From: Parvibaculum sp.
GTDB lineage: Bacteria; Pseudomonadota; Alphaproteobacteria; Parvibaculales; Parvibaculaceae
DNA length: 64,000 bases
Direction of reading: 5' to 3'
Assembly: GCA_030649335.1 (NCBI GenBank)
Contig: JAUSLL010000057.1
Location: forward strand, 1 to 64,000
Shown here: positions 1-8,953 of the stretch, one piece after another
How positions within the stretch are numbered: position 1 is the stretch's first letter
How the letters are laid out: every line of letters starts with the position of its first letter
Translations under genes and position numbers: made by a program
The notes under the pieces: generated by a model
The model's input: only the letters and a program-made list of their open reading frames with translations
The model's database searches: none
Told to the model about the DNA's origin: nothing

Positions 1-998
1 TCTTTCAGCGCGTGCTGGGCCTGCGCCACCGCCATGCCGTAGCCCGGCACGATGATGACGGAACCGGCGTTCTTCATGATGAAGGCCGCATCGTCCGCCG
101 AACCCTGTTTCACAGGGCGCGTCTCGACTTTGCCGTTGCCGACAGCGGCGTCAGCACCGAAGCCGCCGAGGATGACCGATATGAAGGACCGGTTCATGCC
201 TTTGCACATGATGTAGGAAAGGATCGCGCCGGACGAACCCACGAGCGCACCGGTGATGATGAGCGCGAGATTGCCGAGCGTGAAACCGATGCCTGCCGCA
301 GCCCAACCCGAATAGGAGTTCAGCATCGACACCACAACCGGCATATCCGCACCACCGATGGGGATGATGAGCAGGAAGCCGAAGACAAAGGCGATGAGCG
401 TGATGATAAGGAAGAGCTCAACCGTCTGGTTTGCCTGATCCATGCAGAGATAGACCACGCCGCCGACGATCGCGAGAAACAGACCGGCATTGATGACATG
501 GCGGCCCGGCAACATGATGGGTGCACCCGACATGTTTCCGTTCAGTTTAGCAAAAGCTATGATGGAGCCGGAGAAGGTGATGGCACCGATGGCCACACCC
601 AGCGACATTTCCACGAGGTTGCCCGCATGAATCGCACCGAACTCGCCGATGCCATAAGCGGCAGGCGAGAAGAAAGCCGCCCAGGCGACAAGCACGGCGG
701 CAAGGCCGACGAGCGAATGGAAGAAGGCCACAAGCTGCGGCATCGACGTCATGGCGATGCGGCGGGCGACCACGGCACCGATGCCGCCGCCGATCACAAC
801 ACCGATGACAACGAGTGCCCATGTGGTCTGATTTTGCGCCTGAAGCACGGCGAGCGTCGTCGCGATGGCGATGCCCATGCCGATCATGCCGAGGCGGTTA
901 CCGCCGCGTGAGCTTTCAGGTGACGAGAGGCCGCGCAGCGCCATGATGAACAGGACGCCCGAGACGAGATAAAGCAGGGCCGAGATATTGGCTGACAT
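1..998 (-). CDS. pntB: NAD(P) transhydrogenase subunit beta, C-terminus cut by window edge
   Basis: This is the inner-membrane proton-translocating nicotinamide nucleotide transhydrogenase subunit, which carries most membrane helices and the NADP(H) domain. About 332 codons are present. The start ATG at 998 follows a GAGGGG ribosome site nine bases upstream and opens MSANISALLYLVSG. The visible part has many hydrophobic helices and then reaches the linker and the start of the NADP domain (VIIVPGYGMAVAQAQHA), which is family-typical. The stop codon lies beyond position 1. It is the last gene of pntAA-pntAB-pntB, 14 bases after pntAB. The complex couples proton flow to NADPH production from NADH. 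Confidence 0.95.
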   Translation of the reverse strand, partial: MSANISALLYLVSGVLFIMALRGLSSPESSRGGNRLGMIGMGIAIATTLAVLQAQNQTTWALVVIGVVIGGGIGAVVARRIAMTSMPQLVAFFHSLVGLAAVLVAWAAFFSPAAYGIGEFGAIHAGNLVEMSLGVAIGAITFSGSIIAFAKLNGNMSGAPIMLPGRHVINAGLFLAIVGGVVYLCMDQANQTVELFLIITLIAFVFGFLLIIPIGGADMPVVVSMLNSYSGWAAAGIGFTLGNLALIITGALVGSSGAILSYIMCKGMNRSFISVILGGFGADAAVGNGKVETRPVKQGSADDAAFIMKNAGSVIIVPGYGMAVAQAQHALK

Positions 999-1012
999 GT
1001 CTGGTTGTCCCC

Positions 1013-1327
1013 TCAGCGTTCTTTTTTCTTATACATGGCAAGCATGCGTTGGGTGACGAGGAAGCCGCCGAAGATGTTGACCGAGGCGAGAATGACGGCG
1101 ATGAAGCCGAGCGCCTTGGACATCCAGCCCGCTTCACCTGCCGCTGTCAGATCGACGCCGACCGCGATGAGCGCGCCGACGATGATGACCGAGGAAATGG
1201 CATTGGTGACGGACATGAGCGGCGTATGCAGCGCGGACGTGACGCTCCAGACGACGTAATAGCCGACGAAAATGGCGAGCACGAAAATGGCCAGTCGGAA
1301 TACGGTGGGATCAATCGCTGTTTCCAT
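1013..1327 (-). CDS. pntAB: NAD(P) transhydrogenase subunit alpha, membrane part (PntAB/alpha-2)
   Basis: A 104-residue membrane protein starting [10 protein letters not shown]. It corresponds to the C-terminal membrane domain of E. coli PntA, which alphaproteobacteria often encode as a separate subunit. Three to four hydrophobic helices are visible, including the conserved stretch around [17 protein letters not shown] at the C-terminus. The ATG at 1327 has a GGAGG ribosome site just upstream. The frame stays open upstream to 1441, but that part overlaps pntAA and is not needed. One base separates it from the pntAA stop, so translation is probably coupled. Confidence 0.93.
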   Translation of the reverse strand: METAIDPTVFRLAIFVLAIFVGYYVVWSVTSALHTPLMSVTNAISSVIIVGALIAVGVDLTAAGEAGWMSKALGFIAVILASVNIFGGFLVTQRMLAMYKKKER

Positions 1328-1328
1328 C

Positions 1329-2462
1329 TCAGTTTCCTCCTTCGCGGAATGCCGGATGAACGACCTGACCGTCTTTGGTGAGACAGGTTCCGGTGATGAT
1401 CTCATCTTCCCAATCGATCTTGAGAGACTTGGTCTCAGCATCGATGAGCGGCGTAATGAAATTCAGAAGATTTTTGGAGTAGAGCGCGGACGAGTCGACC
1501 GCGAGCTGCGCGGCCACATTGAGTTCACCGATGATGGTGACACCGTGCTTGACGACCGTCTTGCCGGGCTCGGTGAGCGGGCAATTGCCGCCGCGTTCAG
1601 CCGCCAGATCGACGATGATCGAGCCGGGCTTCATCGACTTCACATGGTCTTCGCTGACGAGCATCGGCGCGGGGCGACCCGGGATGAGCGCCGTCGTGAT
1701 GACGATATCCTGCTTCTTGATGTGTTCGGCAACGAGAGCGGCCTGCGCGGCTTTGTACTCGTCCGACATTTCCTTGGCGTAACCGCCGACGGCGTCGCCG
1801 GATTCATCCGATTCCACCATGACGAATGTGCCGCCGAGGCTTTCGACCTGTTCTTTGGTCGTCGCCCGCACGTCGGTCGCCGAAACGATGCAGCCCAGAC
1901 GCTTGGCCGTCGCGATGGCCTGAAGCCCCGCAACACCCACGCCCATGACGAAGGCACGCGCCGGAGCAATGGTGCCCGCCGCTGTCATCATCATCGGCGT
2001 CGCGCGCGTGAAGGCGGCAGCAGCGTTGATGACGGCTTTATAGCCAGCAAGATTCGACTGCGAGGACAACACGTCCATCGACTGCGCACGCGTGATGCGC
2101 GGCATGAATTCCATCGCAAAGGCGTTGACGCCGGCGGCCGCATATTTCTGCAAACGCGGCTTGTCGTCGTAAGGGTTCAGAATGGCCGCAAGCATTGCGC
2201 CCTTTTTGAAGTGGCTGAGCTCTTCATCCGAAGGCGCACGCACCTTGAAGACAATGTCGGCGTCTTTGAGCGCGTCAGCTTCGCTTGAAGCGATTTTGGC
2301 ACCGGCTTCCTGATAGAGCGCGTCCGAAATGCTCGCATGAGCACCCGCACCCGTCTCGACCGTGACCTCAAGGCCAAGTCCGACCAGCTTCTTCACCGTG
2401 TCCGGCGACGCGGCCACGCGCGTCTCGCCGTCCAGCCGTTCTTTTGGGATCGCAAGTTTCAT
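1329..2462 (-). CDS. pntAA: NAD(P) transhydrogenase subunit alpha, NAD-binding part (PntAA/alpha-1)
   Basis: A 377-residue soluble NAD(H)-binding subunit of the AlaDH/PNT family. It opens [20 protein letters not shown], the typical start of the family, and includes the Rossmann-fold glycine motif in [19 protein letters not shown]. The ATG at 2462 is preferred over an 11-codon upstream extension because it matches the family N-terminus. It is the first gene of the transhydrogenase operon. A palindrome resembling an Irr/ICE box lies about 70 bases upstream, so iron- or heme-linked control is possible but unproven. Confidence 0.95.
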   Translation of the reverse strand: MKLAIPKERLDGETRVAASPDTVKKLVGLGLEVTVETGAGAHASISDALYQEAGAKIASSEADALKDADIVFKVRAPSDEELSHFKKGAMLAAILNPYDDKPRLQKYAAAGVNAFAMEFMPRITRAQSMDVLSSQSNLAGYKAVINAAAAFTRATPMMMTAAGTIAPARAFVMGVGVAGLQAIATAKRLGCIVSATDVRATTKEQVESLGGTFVMVESDESGDAVGGYAKEMSDEYKAAQAALVAEHIKKQDIVITTALIPGRPAPMLVSEDHVKSMKPGSIIVDLAAERGGNCPLTEPGKTVVKHGVTIIGELNVAAQLAVDSSALYSKNLLNFITPLIDAETKSLKIDWEDEIITGTCLTKDGQVVHPAFREGGN

Positions 2463-2530
2463 GAAAAATGCCTTGATAGAGGGGGGCCCGTTCAATTGTC
2501 GAAAGGCCTGCCCCTTGCCCCGGGGCCTAT

Positions 2531-2547
2531 TTTAGAAGAATTCTAAT
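2531..2547. promoter_or_regulatory. ICE-like (Irr) palindrome upstream of pntAA
   Basis: The sequence reads TTTAGAA-GAA-TTCTAAT. The described Irr box (ICE) of Rhizobiales is TTTAGAA-N3-TTCTAAA, so only the last base differs. It lies 69 bases upstream of the pntAA start, in the 154-base gap after the small oxidase-subunit gene. The match is seen directly; binding by Irr is inferred. Confidence 0.5.
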
Positions 2548-2585
2548 TTAACGCGCGAGGGGGCTCAGTCAACCCGTCTTCACGC

Positions 2586-2602
2586 AAACGCCCTTGCGGG
2601 CG
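2586..2602 (-). terminator. Weak hairpin after the COX4-like gene
   Basis: On the minus strand CGCCC-GCAA-GGGCG is followed by only three T residues. It sits 15 bases past the stop of the small gene ending at 2617. It could separate that gene from pntAA, but the T-run is poor. Confidence 0.35.
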
Positions 2603-2616
2603 CCGCTGCTCTCAAT

Positions 2617-2766
2617 TCAGAGCAAAAACGCCGCCATGCCGACCAGAATGATGACGATGAGGACGCCGGCGACCTTGGTGCCCGTCAAAAACGCATCATA
2701 GGTGCCGATATGCTCTGCGGGGTCCATCTCTGCGCGCCAGCCCGAATTTGTCGTGTTGTCAGCCAT
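2617..2766 (-). CDS. Small aa3-type cytochrome c oxidase subunit IV-like protein (COX4_pro_2 type)
   Basis: A 49-residue single-helix membrane protein beginning MADNTTNSGWRAEMDPAEHI. A short polar head carries the HIGTYDAFLTGTK stretch, matching the H-x-x-T-Y-x-x-F pattern of bacterial aa3 oxidase subunit IV. One hydrophobic helix (VAGVLIVIILVGMAAFLL) then runs to the C-terminus. Genes of this family often sit next to pntAA in alphaproteobacteria. It is expected to be an accessory subunit of a heme-copper oxidase encoded elsewhere. It is easily missed because of its size. Confidence 0.8.
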   Translation of the reverse strand: MADNTTNSGWRAEMDPAEHIGTYDAFLTGTKVAGVLIVIILVGMAAFLL

Positions 2767-2862
2767 GTCTCTGCCTCAGTTGAATAGATCAAGGTCACGC
2801 CTCAAGCGGCGGTTCGTTTGCGCGGACTATAGCAAAGCGAGGGCTTACGGCAAGGTCGCCGG

Positions 2863-3852
2863 TCAGGAGCCGAAGGGCGAACCCTTGGGAAAATCAGTGC
2901 GCCGCGAGGGCTTGGAATGGTCCCAATCGGCCAACAATGCCCGCAGAGCCGAAACAAAGGCGAGCGGCTGATCGAGCATCACATGATGGCGGGCCTGCGG
3001 GATCTCGATGACGGGTGCCGTGCGGCCCAGAAGCCCAAACATATAGTCCCCGATTTCCGACGGCACGAGCACCGAAAACTCACCGCGCATGATGGCGATG
3101 CGGCAGCGCGTGGTGGCAAGTCGGGCGGCCATGTCGCCGATGTCGAAACGCTGCCAGATGGCCGGATCGAACTTCCACGTCCAGCCAAGCCCGCCCTCAG
3201 GATTGGCCACTTCCTTCAGTGAATGGCGGGCAATGTAATCAACAATATATTTGTTTTCATTGGGCTGGGGCGGCGCGAGACGGAAGCGACCCATCGCCTC
3301 TTCGACGGTCGGGTAAATACGATGCGGACGGAACTCGCGCGAGGGCGGACCACCGGGACGCTCAGGCGGATTGACCGGACTGTCGACAATCACCGTGCCT
3401 GCAAGGCGGTCGCCGTAGAGCGCACCCGTCAAGATCGTGATGAAGCCGCCGAAGGAATGACCGACGATGATGGGCGGCTCGTCGCCTTTGAAGAAGCCCG
3501 CGTCCTCGCAAACCGCGATCTGTTCTTTGGCGAACACCTCAATGTCATATTTGTCCCGCCAGTCGCTGTCGCCCATGCCCGATGTGTTAAGGGCCGCCAC
3601 CGAATATTCGCGCGCGAGGAACGGTGCAATGAACGACCACCAGCGCGCATGAGCGCCATTGCCATGCGCGAGCAGCAGACCCGGCTTTTCAGGATTGCCC
3701 CAGCGCAGATATTCAACGCGCGCACCTTCAACGACAACCGAACGCACTTCCGGTTCGACGGCGAGCGCGCGCGTGAACCAAGTCGGCGCCTCGGTGATGA
3801 GCGGACCTTGTTCGTCGCCCGGCGCGACCATTGGCAAATGATGTTCACTCAT
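2863..3852 (-). CDS. Alpha/beta-fold hydrolase
   Basis: A 329-residue alpha/beta hydrolase with no signal peptide. The oxyanion-region motif HGNG is at about residue 63 and the nucleophile elbow GHSFGG has its serine at residue 133. A likely catalytic histidine lies in ARHHVMLDQP near the C-terminus. The ATG at 3852 is preferred to an in-frame TTG at 3861 because it leaves a clean five-base gap from the thioesterase stop. The substrate is unknown; epoxide hydrolases, esterases and dehalogenases share the fold. It is clearly paralogous to the gene at 23047 and is probably cotranscribed with the thioesterase upstream. Confidence 0.85.
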   Translation of the reverse strand: MSEHHLPMVAPGDEQGPLITEAPTWFTRALAVEPEVRSVVVEGARVEYLRWGNPEKPGLLLAHGNGAHARWWSFIAPFLAREYSVAALNTSGMGDSDWRDKYDIEVFAKEQIAVCEDAGFFKGDEPPIIVGHSFGGFITILTGALYGDRLAGTVIVDSPVNPPERPGGPPSREFRPHRIYPTVEEAMGRFRLAPPQPNENKYIVDYIARHSLKEVANPEGGLGWTWKFDPAIWQRFDIGDMAARLATTRCRIAIMRGEFSVLVPSEIGDYMFGLLGRTAPVIEIPQARHHVMLDQPLAFVSALRALLADWDHSKPSRRTDFPKGSPFGS

Positions 3853-3857
3853 GCCCT

Positions 3858-4307
3858 TCAACCTTTCACAGGCGGACGGTCGCCGAGCGCTTTAAACACC
3901 GCGCTGCCGGTGAGGATGGTGCGCTCGCCACACCAGATGCGACCTTGCACGGTGTAGAAATCATCTTCGACACCGACGATCTCGCCGGTGCCTTCAACCC
4001 ACTCGCCGAGTTTCGCGCCCGACAAAAAATCTGTGAGGAGACGCACCGTCACCCAATATTTATGCGTTTGCATGGTGATGACATGACCGAAGGCGACGTC
4101 GGCAAATGCCATGAGCATGCCGCCGTGGCAATTGCCCATGCCATTGGTGTGATGCTCTTCAACCATGAACCCGCGCGAATAATCAGCACCGGAGCCGAGT
4201 TTTTCATAAAGCGGACCCATCTGACGACCAAAGCCGCGATGCCAGTTCATCTGTTCATAGCCCGCAGGCAATTTGAAGGTTGATTCTTCCAGCAGGTCAT
4301 CGGTCAT
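3858..4307 (-). CDS. PaaI-type hotdog acyl-CoA thioesterase
   Basis: A 149-residue single hotdog-fold protein. [16 protein letters not shown] matches the PaaI-family active-site region, where HGG leads into the central hotdog helix. Members hydrolyse acyl- or aryl-CoA to the free acid and CoA. The ATG at 4307 gives [13 protein letters not shown] nine bases further upstream is possible, and neither has a strong ribosome site. It precedes the alpha/beta hydrolase with a five-base gap, so the pair probably acts on related acyl substrates. Confidence 0.8.
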   Translation of the reverse strand: MTDDLLEESTFKLPAGYEQMNWHRGFGRQMGPLYEKLGSGADYSRGFMVEEHHTNGMGNCHGGMLMAFADVAFGHVITMQTHKYWVTVRLLTDFLSGAKLGEWVEGTGEIVGVEDDFYTVQGRIWCGERTILTGSAVFKALGDRPPVKG

Positions 4308-4347
4308 GGCGGGCACTCAATATTCAAAAAGGGAGGATTCAAGAAAC

Positions 4348-5709
4348 TCAGATCGGCAATGGGACGCGGGCCTTCTTTAGCGCGGCAGCTTGTCGTTTGC
4401 CAAGTTTACCAGTTTCAAAGCCCTCGATCGCTTCGTTGAAGAGCTTGTGGAAGTTCAACTCAGCACCGAGATGCAGGAAGACACCGCCAAGGCCGATAGC
4501 GGCGCGGTCCATGAATACAAATTCGCGCGGCGGCGTGACGGGCCCGAGCTTCTTCAGCGCCTGATGCACCTCAAAGGCTTCCTTGCGGCCATAGTCGGCT
4601 GGCGACACACCATCGGCAATCGAGCGAACACGATTGTCGAGCATGGGCGCATAGATGAAACCCGCCCAGACGTTGAGCACGTCGATCAGCTCGTTGCTGA
4701 GATTCGTAAAGCCCCAACTCTTGTAAGCCTCCGCCGTGCGGTCACGGTCATTGGTCTCAAGCCCGCGATAAAGCTCAACGACGCTTTCGACAAAGGCGGG
4801 CGGAAAGATACGGATGCAGCCGTAGTCGAGAAGATTGATACCGAGATCGGGGCGCACGGTGTAATTACCCAAATGCGGATCACCGTGAATGACGCCGTAT
4901 TGATTGAAAGGTCGCCACCACGCGATGAACATGGCCTCGGCAATCGCATTGCGTTCGGCAAGCGTATGCTCGCGGAAACTCAACAGCGGCGCGCCTTCAA
5001 GCCACGTCATGGTGAGAAGACGGTGCGTCGATAATTCTGAAACGACTTCCGGCACCGCAATGCGCGGCTCGTCAGCAAAGATCGCCGTATAGAGACGCAT
5101 ATGCGCGGCCTCGCGCTCATAGTCGAGTTCTTCAACCAAGCGTGCGCGGATCTCGGCATAAATCTCACGCGTATTAACCGTCTGGTCGAGGCGACGATGA
5201 ATGGAAAACACCAGTCCCAGCTGATTGAGATCAGCCTCAACGGCGGATTGCATATCGGGATACTGAAGCTTGGTGGCAAGCGAGCGACCGTCGAGGCCCG
5301 TGGCGCGATGCACCTGACCGAGCGAGGCGGCGGCAGAAGCCTCACGCTCAAATGTTTTAAACCGCGCTTCCCAGCCCGCGCCAAGCTCGGCGCGCATACG
5401 GCGCTTCACGAAAGGCCAACCCATGGGCGGAGCAGCCGATTGCAACTCGGACAGTTCGAGCGAAAATTCAGCGGGCACAACGTCCGGCACTGTCGCCAGC
5501 ATTTGCGCGACCTTCATGATCGGACCTTTGAGCCCGCCAAGCGCCTGCTTTAATTCGCGTGCCGTCTTGTCATTGTCGGGCGTGATGCCGAAAACGCGCT
5601 GGCCCGCGACTTTCGCCGCAATCCCGCCCATGCCGGCACCGACCTGTGCATAGCGTTTGATACGCCGTCCCAGGCGGTTGCCCTCCCTGTCCGGCAGGTC
5701 ATCGCTCAT
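4348..5709 (-). CDS. ABC1/AarF-family (UbiB-like) atypical protein kinase
   Basis: A 453-residue ABC1-family protein. The family KxGQ-type helix appears as KGPIMKVAQMLAT at residues 61-73, with alanine in place of the glycine. It is followed by AAASLGQVHRA, an ATKLQYP lysine strand, the catalytic loop HGDPHLGNY and a metal-binding LDYGCIR. Relatives in the UbiB/Coq8 group support ubiquinone biosynthesis or lipid homeostasis at the membrane. No clear transmembrane hairpin is visible at the C-terminus, so this may be the soluble subgroup rather than UbiB itself. Its ATG overlaps the pepF stop by four bases, indicating a coupled operon. Confidence 0.85.
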   Translation of the reverse strand: MSDDLPDREGNRLGRRIKRYAQVGAGMGGIAAKVAGQRVFGITPDNDKTARELKQALGGLKGPIMKVAQMLATVPDVVPAEFSLELSELQSAAPPMGWPFVKRRMRAELGAGWEARFKTFEREASAAASLGQVHRATGLDGRSLATKLQYPDMQSAVEADLNQLGLVFSIHRRLDQTVNTREIYAEIRARLVEELDYEREAAHMRLYTAIFADEPRIAVPEVVSELSTHRLLTMTWLEGAPLLSFREHTLAERNAIAEAMFIAWWRPFNQYGVIHGDPHLGNYTVRPDLGINLLDYGCIRIFPPAFVESVVELYRGLETNDRDRTAEAYKSWGFTNLSNELIDVLNVWAGFIYAPMLDNRVRSIADGVSPADYGRKEAFEVHQALKKLGPVTPPREFVFMDRAAIGLGGVFLHLGAELNFHKLFNEAIEGFETGKLGKRQAAALKKARVPLPI

Positions 5710-7547
5710 TCAGCGGCTTCCAATTCATCAATCAGCCCACGGATGACCGACAAGCCTTTATCCCAGAAGGCGGGGTCACTTGCGTCAAGCCCGAAGGGAG
5801 CGAGCAATTCCTTGTGGCGCAACGTGCCGCCCGCTTTCAGCATATCGAGATAACGCTCGGCAAAACCGTCAGACGCCTGAGCATAAACCGCATAAAGCGA
5901 GTTCACGAGACAATCACCAAAGGCATAGGCGTAAACGTAAAACGGCGCATGGATGAAATGCGAGATGTAGCACCAGTAGTTTTCATAGCCTGCGCCGAGA
6001 TGGATGGCAGGCCCGAGGCTTTCGGCCTGCACTTCCATCCAGATTTTACCGATCTGTTCGGCGGTCAGTTCGCCGTTGCGCCGCTCGGTGTGAATGCGGC
6101 GTTCAAACGTATAGAACGCGATCTGGCGAACCACCGTGTTGAGCATGTCCTCGACCTTGCCTGCGATCATCGCCTTGCGACGCTTGGGGTCGGTCGTGTC
6201 GGCCAGCAATTTGCGGAAGGTCAGCATTTCGCCGAAGACACTCGCGGTTTCGGCAAGCGTCAGCGGCGTGTCAGCCATGAGCGCGCCTTGCGCACCGGCC
6301 AGCACCTGATGAACACCGTGACCCAACTCATGCGCCAGCGTCATCACATCACGCGTCTTGCCCTGATAGTTCACCAGCACATAAGGATGCGCACTCGGCA
6401 CAGTCGGATGCGCGAAGGCACCGGTTGCCTTGCCCGGACGCAACGGCGCGTCGATCCAGCCCTTGTCAAAAAACTGCCCGGCAATGTCGGCCATTTGCGG
6501 TGTGAAGCCGCGATAGGCATCGAGCACCGTGTCGCGTGCCTGACCCCAGGGGATGAATGCATCATCGGCGTCAGGCAGCGGCGCGTTGCGGTCCCAATAC
6601 TCAAGCCGCTCAAGCCCCATCCATTTTGCCTTCATCGCATAATAGCGATGCGACAATTGCGGATATGACTGGCGCACCGCATCAACAAGGGCGGCAACCA
6701 CCGGCGCCTCCACGCAATTGGCTATGTGGCGGCTGTCGGCAATATCGGCAAATTTACGCCAGCGGTCTTCGATCTCTTTGTCTTTGGCCAGCGTGTTTGT
6801 GACGAGCGTCAACGTGCCGATATTGGCTTCAAAGGTTTTGGCAAGCGCGCGGGCCGCCTCTTCGCGCTTCTTGCCATCGCGGTCCGACAAACGGCTGAGG
6901 GCCGCCTCCAGCGGCTTTGCTTCGCCATCAATGTCGAAGGTGAGGCGCGACAGGGTTTCGTCGTAAAGCCGGTTCCATGCACCACGCCCTGACACGCTTT
7001 TCTCGTGCAGCAAAGTCTCAAGCTCATCGGAGAGCTGATAGGGCTGCATGGCGCGCAGATCGCGCAGCCAGGGCGCGTAATGCGCAAGCGCGGGCGACGT
7101 GAGCGCCGCCGCCATATCAGCGTCCGACAGACGATTGAGTTCCAGCGTGAAAAACAACAGATCCGTCGAGATCGCCGTCACGCGCTCCTGCATGTCGCCG
7201 TAGAATTTGGCTTTCACCGGATCGGTATTGTCGGTGGCGTATAAAAGCCCCGCATAGGAAATGACGCGGCCCAATTTGTCCTGCAGCGATTCGTAAGCCC
7301 GCATAGCCTCCGCGATGCGCTCACCGCCCTGCGGCGCACGAGCGAGCCCTTGAAGCTTGCCACGCCAATCGGCGGTGAAAGCCCGCGCAGACACGGCTGC
7401 CGCCTCCAGGTCAGCGGTCAGCGCCGGTGCGTCTGTGCCTGAATAGAGGTCTGACAGGTCCCAGACAGGCAACACATCGCGCGGGGCACGGGCGGCGGCA
7501 GCGGCAGCTTCGGCGGGCGAGCGGACGGGAATGGGCAGCTTGGACAT
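5706..7547 (-). CDS. pepF: M3-family oligoendopeptidase F
   Basis: A 613-residue cytoplasmic zinc metallopeptidase. The zinc motif AHELGHGVHQ (HExxH at residues 406-410) is preceded by a long helical region typical of thimet/oligoendopeptidase F. The expected second zinc-ligand region follows in LAETASVFGEML. Length and order fit PepF of about 600 residues, which degrades short peptides. The ATG at 7547 has GGAG nine bases upstream; the 14-codon upstream extension is unnecessary. The ABC1 kinase overlaps its stop codon. Confidence 0.9.
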   Translation of the reverse strand: MSKLPIPVRSPAEAAAAAARAPRDVLPVWDLSDLYSGTDAPALTADLEAAAVSARAFTADWRGKLQGLARAPQGGERIAEAMRAYESLQDKLGRVISYAGLLYATDNTDPVKAKFYGDMQERVTAISTDLLFFTLELNRLSDADMAAALTSPALAHYAPWLRDLRAMQPYQLSDELETLLHEKSVSGRGAWNRLYDETLSRLTFDIDGEAKPLEAALSRLSDRDGKKREEAARALAKTFEANIGTLTLVTNTLAKDKEIEDRWRKFADIADSRHIANCVEAPVVAALVDAVRQSYPQLSHRYYAMKAKWMGLERLEYWDRNAPLPDADDAFIPWGQARDTVLDAYRGFTPQMADIAGQFFDKGWIDAPLRPGKATGAFAHPTVPSAHPYVLVNYQGKTRDVMTLAHELGHGVHQVLAGAQGALMADTPLTLAETASVFGEMLTFRKLLADTTDPKRRKAMIAGKVEDMLNTVVRQIAFYTFERRIHTERRNGELTAEQIGKIWMEVQAESLGPAIHLGAGYENYWCYISHFIHAPFYVYAYAFGDCLVNSLYAVYAQASDGFAERYLDMLKAGGTLRHKELLAPFGLDASDPAFWDKGLSVIRGLIDELEAAE

Positions 7548-7683
7548 GAAGGCTCCGGAGGTGGGGGGACGCTGGGGATGGCCAATCATTTATATCGCGT
7601 CGCACACCGCGATGTTCAACATTCCGCCCCCTTGTGGAAACAGGTTCCGGTGTCGCAGAGGGAAAGAATCGGCCACACGGACA

Positions 7684-7714
7684 AAAAAAGGCCCCGGTCT
7701 TGCGACCGGGGCCT
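7684..7714 (-). terminator. Rho-independent terminator of the OmpA-like lipoprotein gene
   Basis: On the minus strand the perfect stem AGGCCCCGGTC-GCAA-GACCGGGGCCT is followed by seven T residues, 24 bases after the stop at 7739. Confidence 0.9.
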
Positions 7715-7738
7715 CTCTTATGTCTTGCGACGATTGCC

Positions 7739-8587
7739 TTACGGGCAGGTCGTCACGACCGCACGGCGGTTGAGCGGCTCACGTACGCCGTCGCCTGTGG
7801 CAACTGCGAGGTTCGTTTCGCCGTCAGAGGCGACCGAGCAGGTGCCTTTGCCGTTGGAAGACAGCGCACCGGCGACAGCCGAAGCACGGCGGTTACCAAG
7901 AGCGTTGTTGTAGGCGTTGCTGCCCGATGTGTCGGTGTGGCCGGTCACTGCGAAGGCGGACGCATCCATCTTCGAAATTTCCTGGATCACAGCCTGAGCT
8001 TCGGCAGTGAGGTTCGACTTGTTGAAGCCGAAGTAGATTGTCCAAGGGCCGCCAACGATGGCTGCGCCTTCGCAAGCCGTCAGGGCTTCATAGAACGCTG
8101 CTTTTTCAGCTGCTACACGTTCCGGCTGAACCGGACCGCCTTCGCCACCGAAAAAGGAGCCATTCACACCAAGATCGTTGTCACTGGCCTGTTCAACCCA
8201 ACCGTCATAGTAACGCTGAGCTTTGGCGCACTGGCACGCATTCGGGCCGGTACGACCGCCATTGTCGAGAGCTGCGAGCAGCTTCGCACGGGCGTCCTGC
8301 AATTCAGGCAGGTCCGACGCGAGCACGCCGCGTGTGGAAGGATCCCAAGGAAGGACTGTTTCGCCAGCGGCCGCTGCGCGACCCTTGGCAACGATTGCTG
8401 CTGTATCCACCCAGTTGCAATCAACATAGGCTTCAGAGGTGGCGCGCTCCTGATATTCGCGAGCGAGGCACGCATTGAAGGAGTCGCCGCTGATCGTCTC
8501 GTGAAGATACGATTCAGCAGTCCAGGTGCCGCAGCCTGCCAGCACAAGGAATGTTCCGAGTGCGATAAGGCGGGATATCATTTTCAT
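7739..8587 (-). CDS. OmpA-domain lipoprotein
   Basis: A 282-residue lipoprotein. The N-terminus MKMISRLIALGTFLVLAGC ends in an LAGC lipobox, so the mature protein should be lipidated at Cys19. A middle region of about 130 residues is unassigned. The C-terminal OmpA/MotB peptidoglycan-binding domain starts near residue 165, with YFGFNKSNLTAEA, VTGHTDTSGSNAYNNALG and NRRASAVAGAL. It presumably links an envelope membrane to peptidoglycan. It resembles Pal in layout but has a longer N-terminal region, and no tol genes are nearby. A GGAG ribosome site precedes the ATG, and a strong terminator follows. Confidence 0.85.
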   Translation of the reverse strand: MKMISRLIALGTFLVLAGCGTWTAESYLHETISGDSFNACLAREYQERATSEAYVDCNWVDTAAIVAKGRAAAAGETVLPWDPSTRGVLASDLPELQDARAKLLAALDNGGRTGPNACQCAKAQRYYDGWVEQASDNDLGVNGSFFGGEGGPVQPERVAAEKAAFYEALTACEGAAIVGGPWTIYFGFNKSNLTAEAQAVIQEISKMDASAFAVTGHTDTSGSNAYNNALGNRRASAVAGALSSNGKGTCSVASDGETNLAVATGDGVREPLNRRAVVTTCP

Positions 8588-8953
8588 CCCAATCTCCGTC
8601 GTTATTTATGCTGTGCCACCCACCAGTACGGCGAGCGGCCCGGAACTCTCCGGTAACTTGCATCAGACCAAGTTAATCGCACGGAATCCGAAGGTTCATC
8701 AACCCGAATTGCCCGATTCCCTTAAGTTCCGACCCCAAAGTTACTGGATGGCAACACCGTTCCGCTTACGTGACGATTCCGAAATTAACCATTTTATACG
8801 GGGGGTTGCCTACTTTATGGGTAAAATACTTCGATTGCTGAAAGTTGCCGTCGGTTAAGAACGCATTTACCAATTCGCCCCAATATGGGCCAGCATCCGT
8901 CACTGACCCCTCCCGGAAAGCGATATCCGGAAGCATAAACCGAGGCCACGCTA
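8588..8953. other. Divergent intergenic region, 366 bases
   Basis: It separates the OmpA-type lipoprotein (minus) from the sigma-54 response regulator (plus) and must hold both promoters. It is more AT-rich than its surroundings, especially 8770-8870. One full CtrA-like site (8855-8869) and one half-site, TTAACCAT at 8785, are visible. No coding frame with a credible start is seen. Confidence 0.5.
8855..8869. promoter_or_regulatory. Possible CtrA binding site
   Basis: TTAA-GAACGCA-TTTA matches the CtrA consensus TTAA-N7-TTAA at seven of eight bases, 85 bases upstream of the response regulator start. In Caulobacter the sigma-54 regulator TacA is under CtrA control, which makes the position interesting. 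Such short motifs also occur by chance in AT-rich gaps. Confidence 0.3.
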
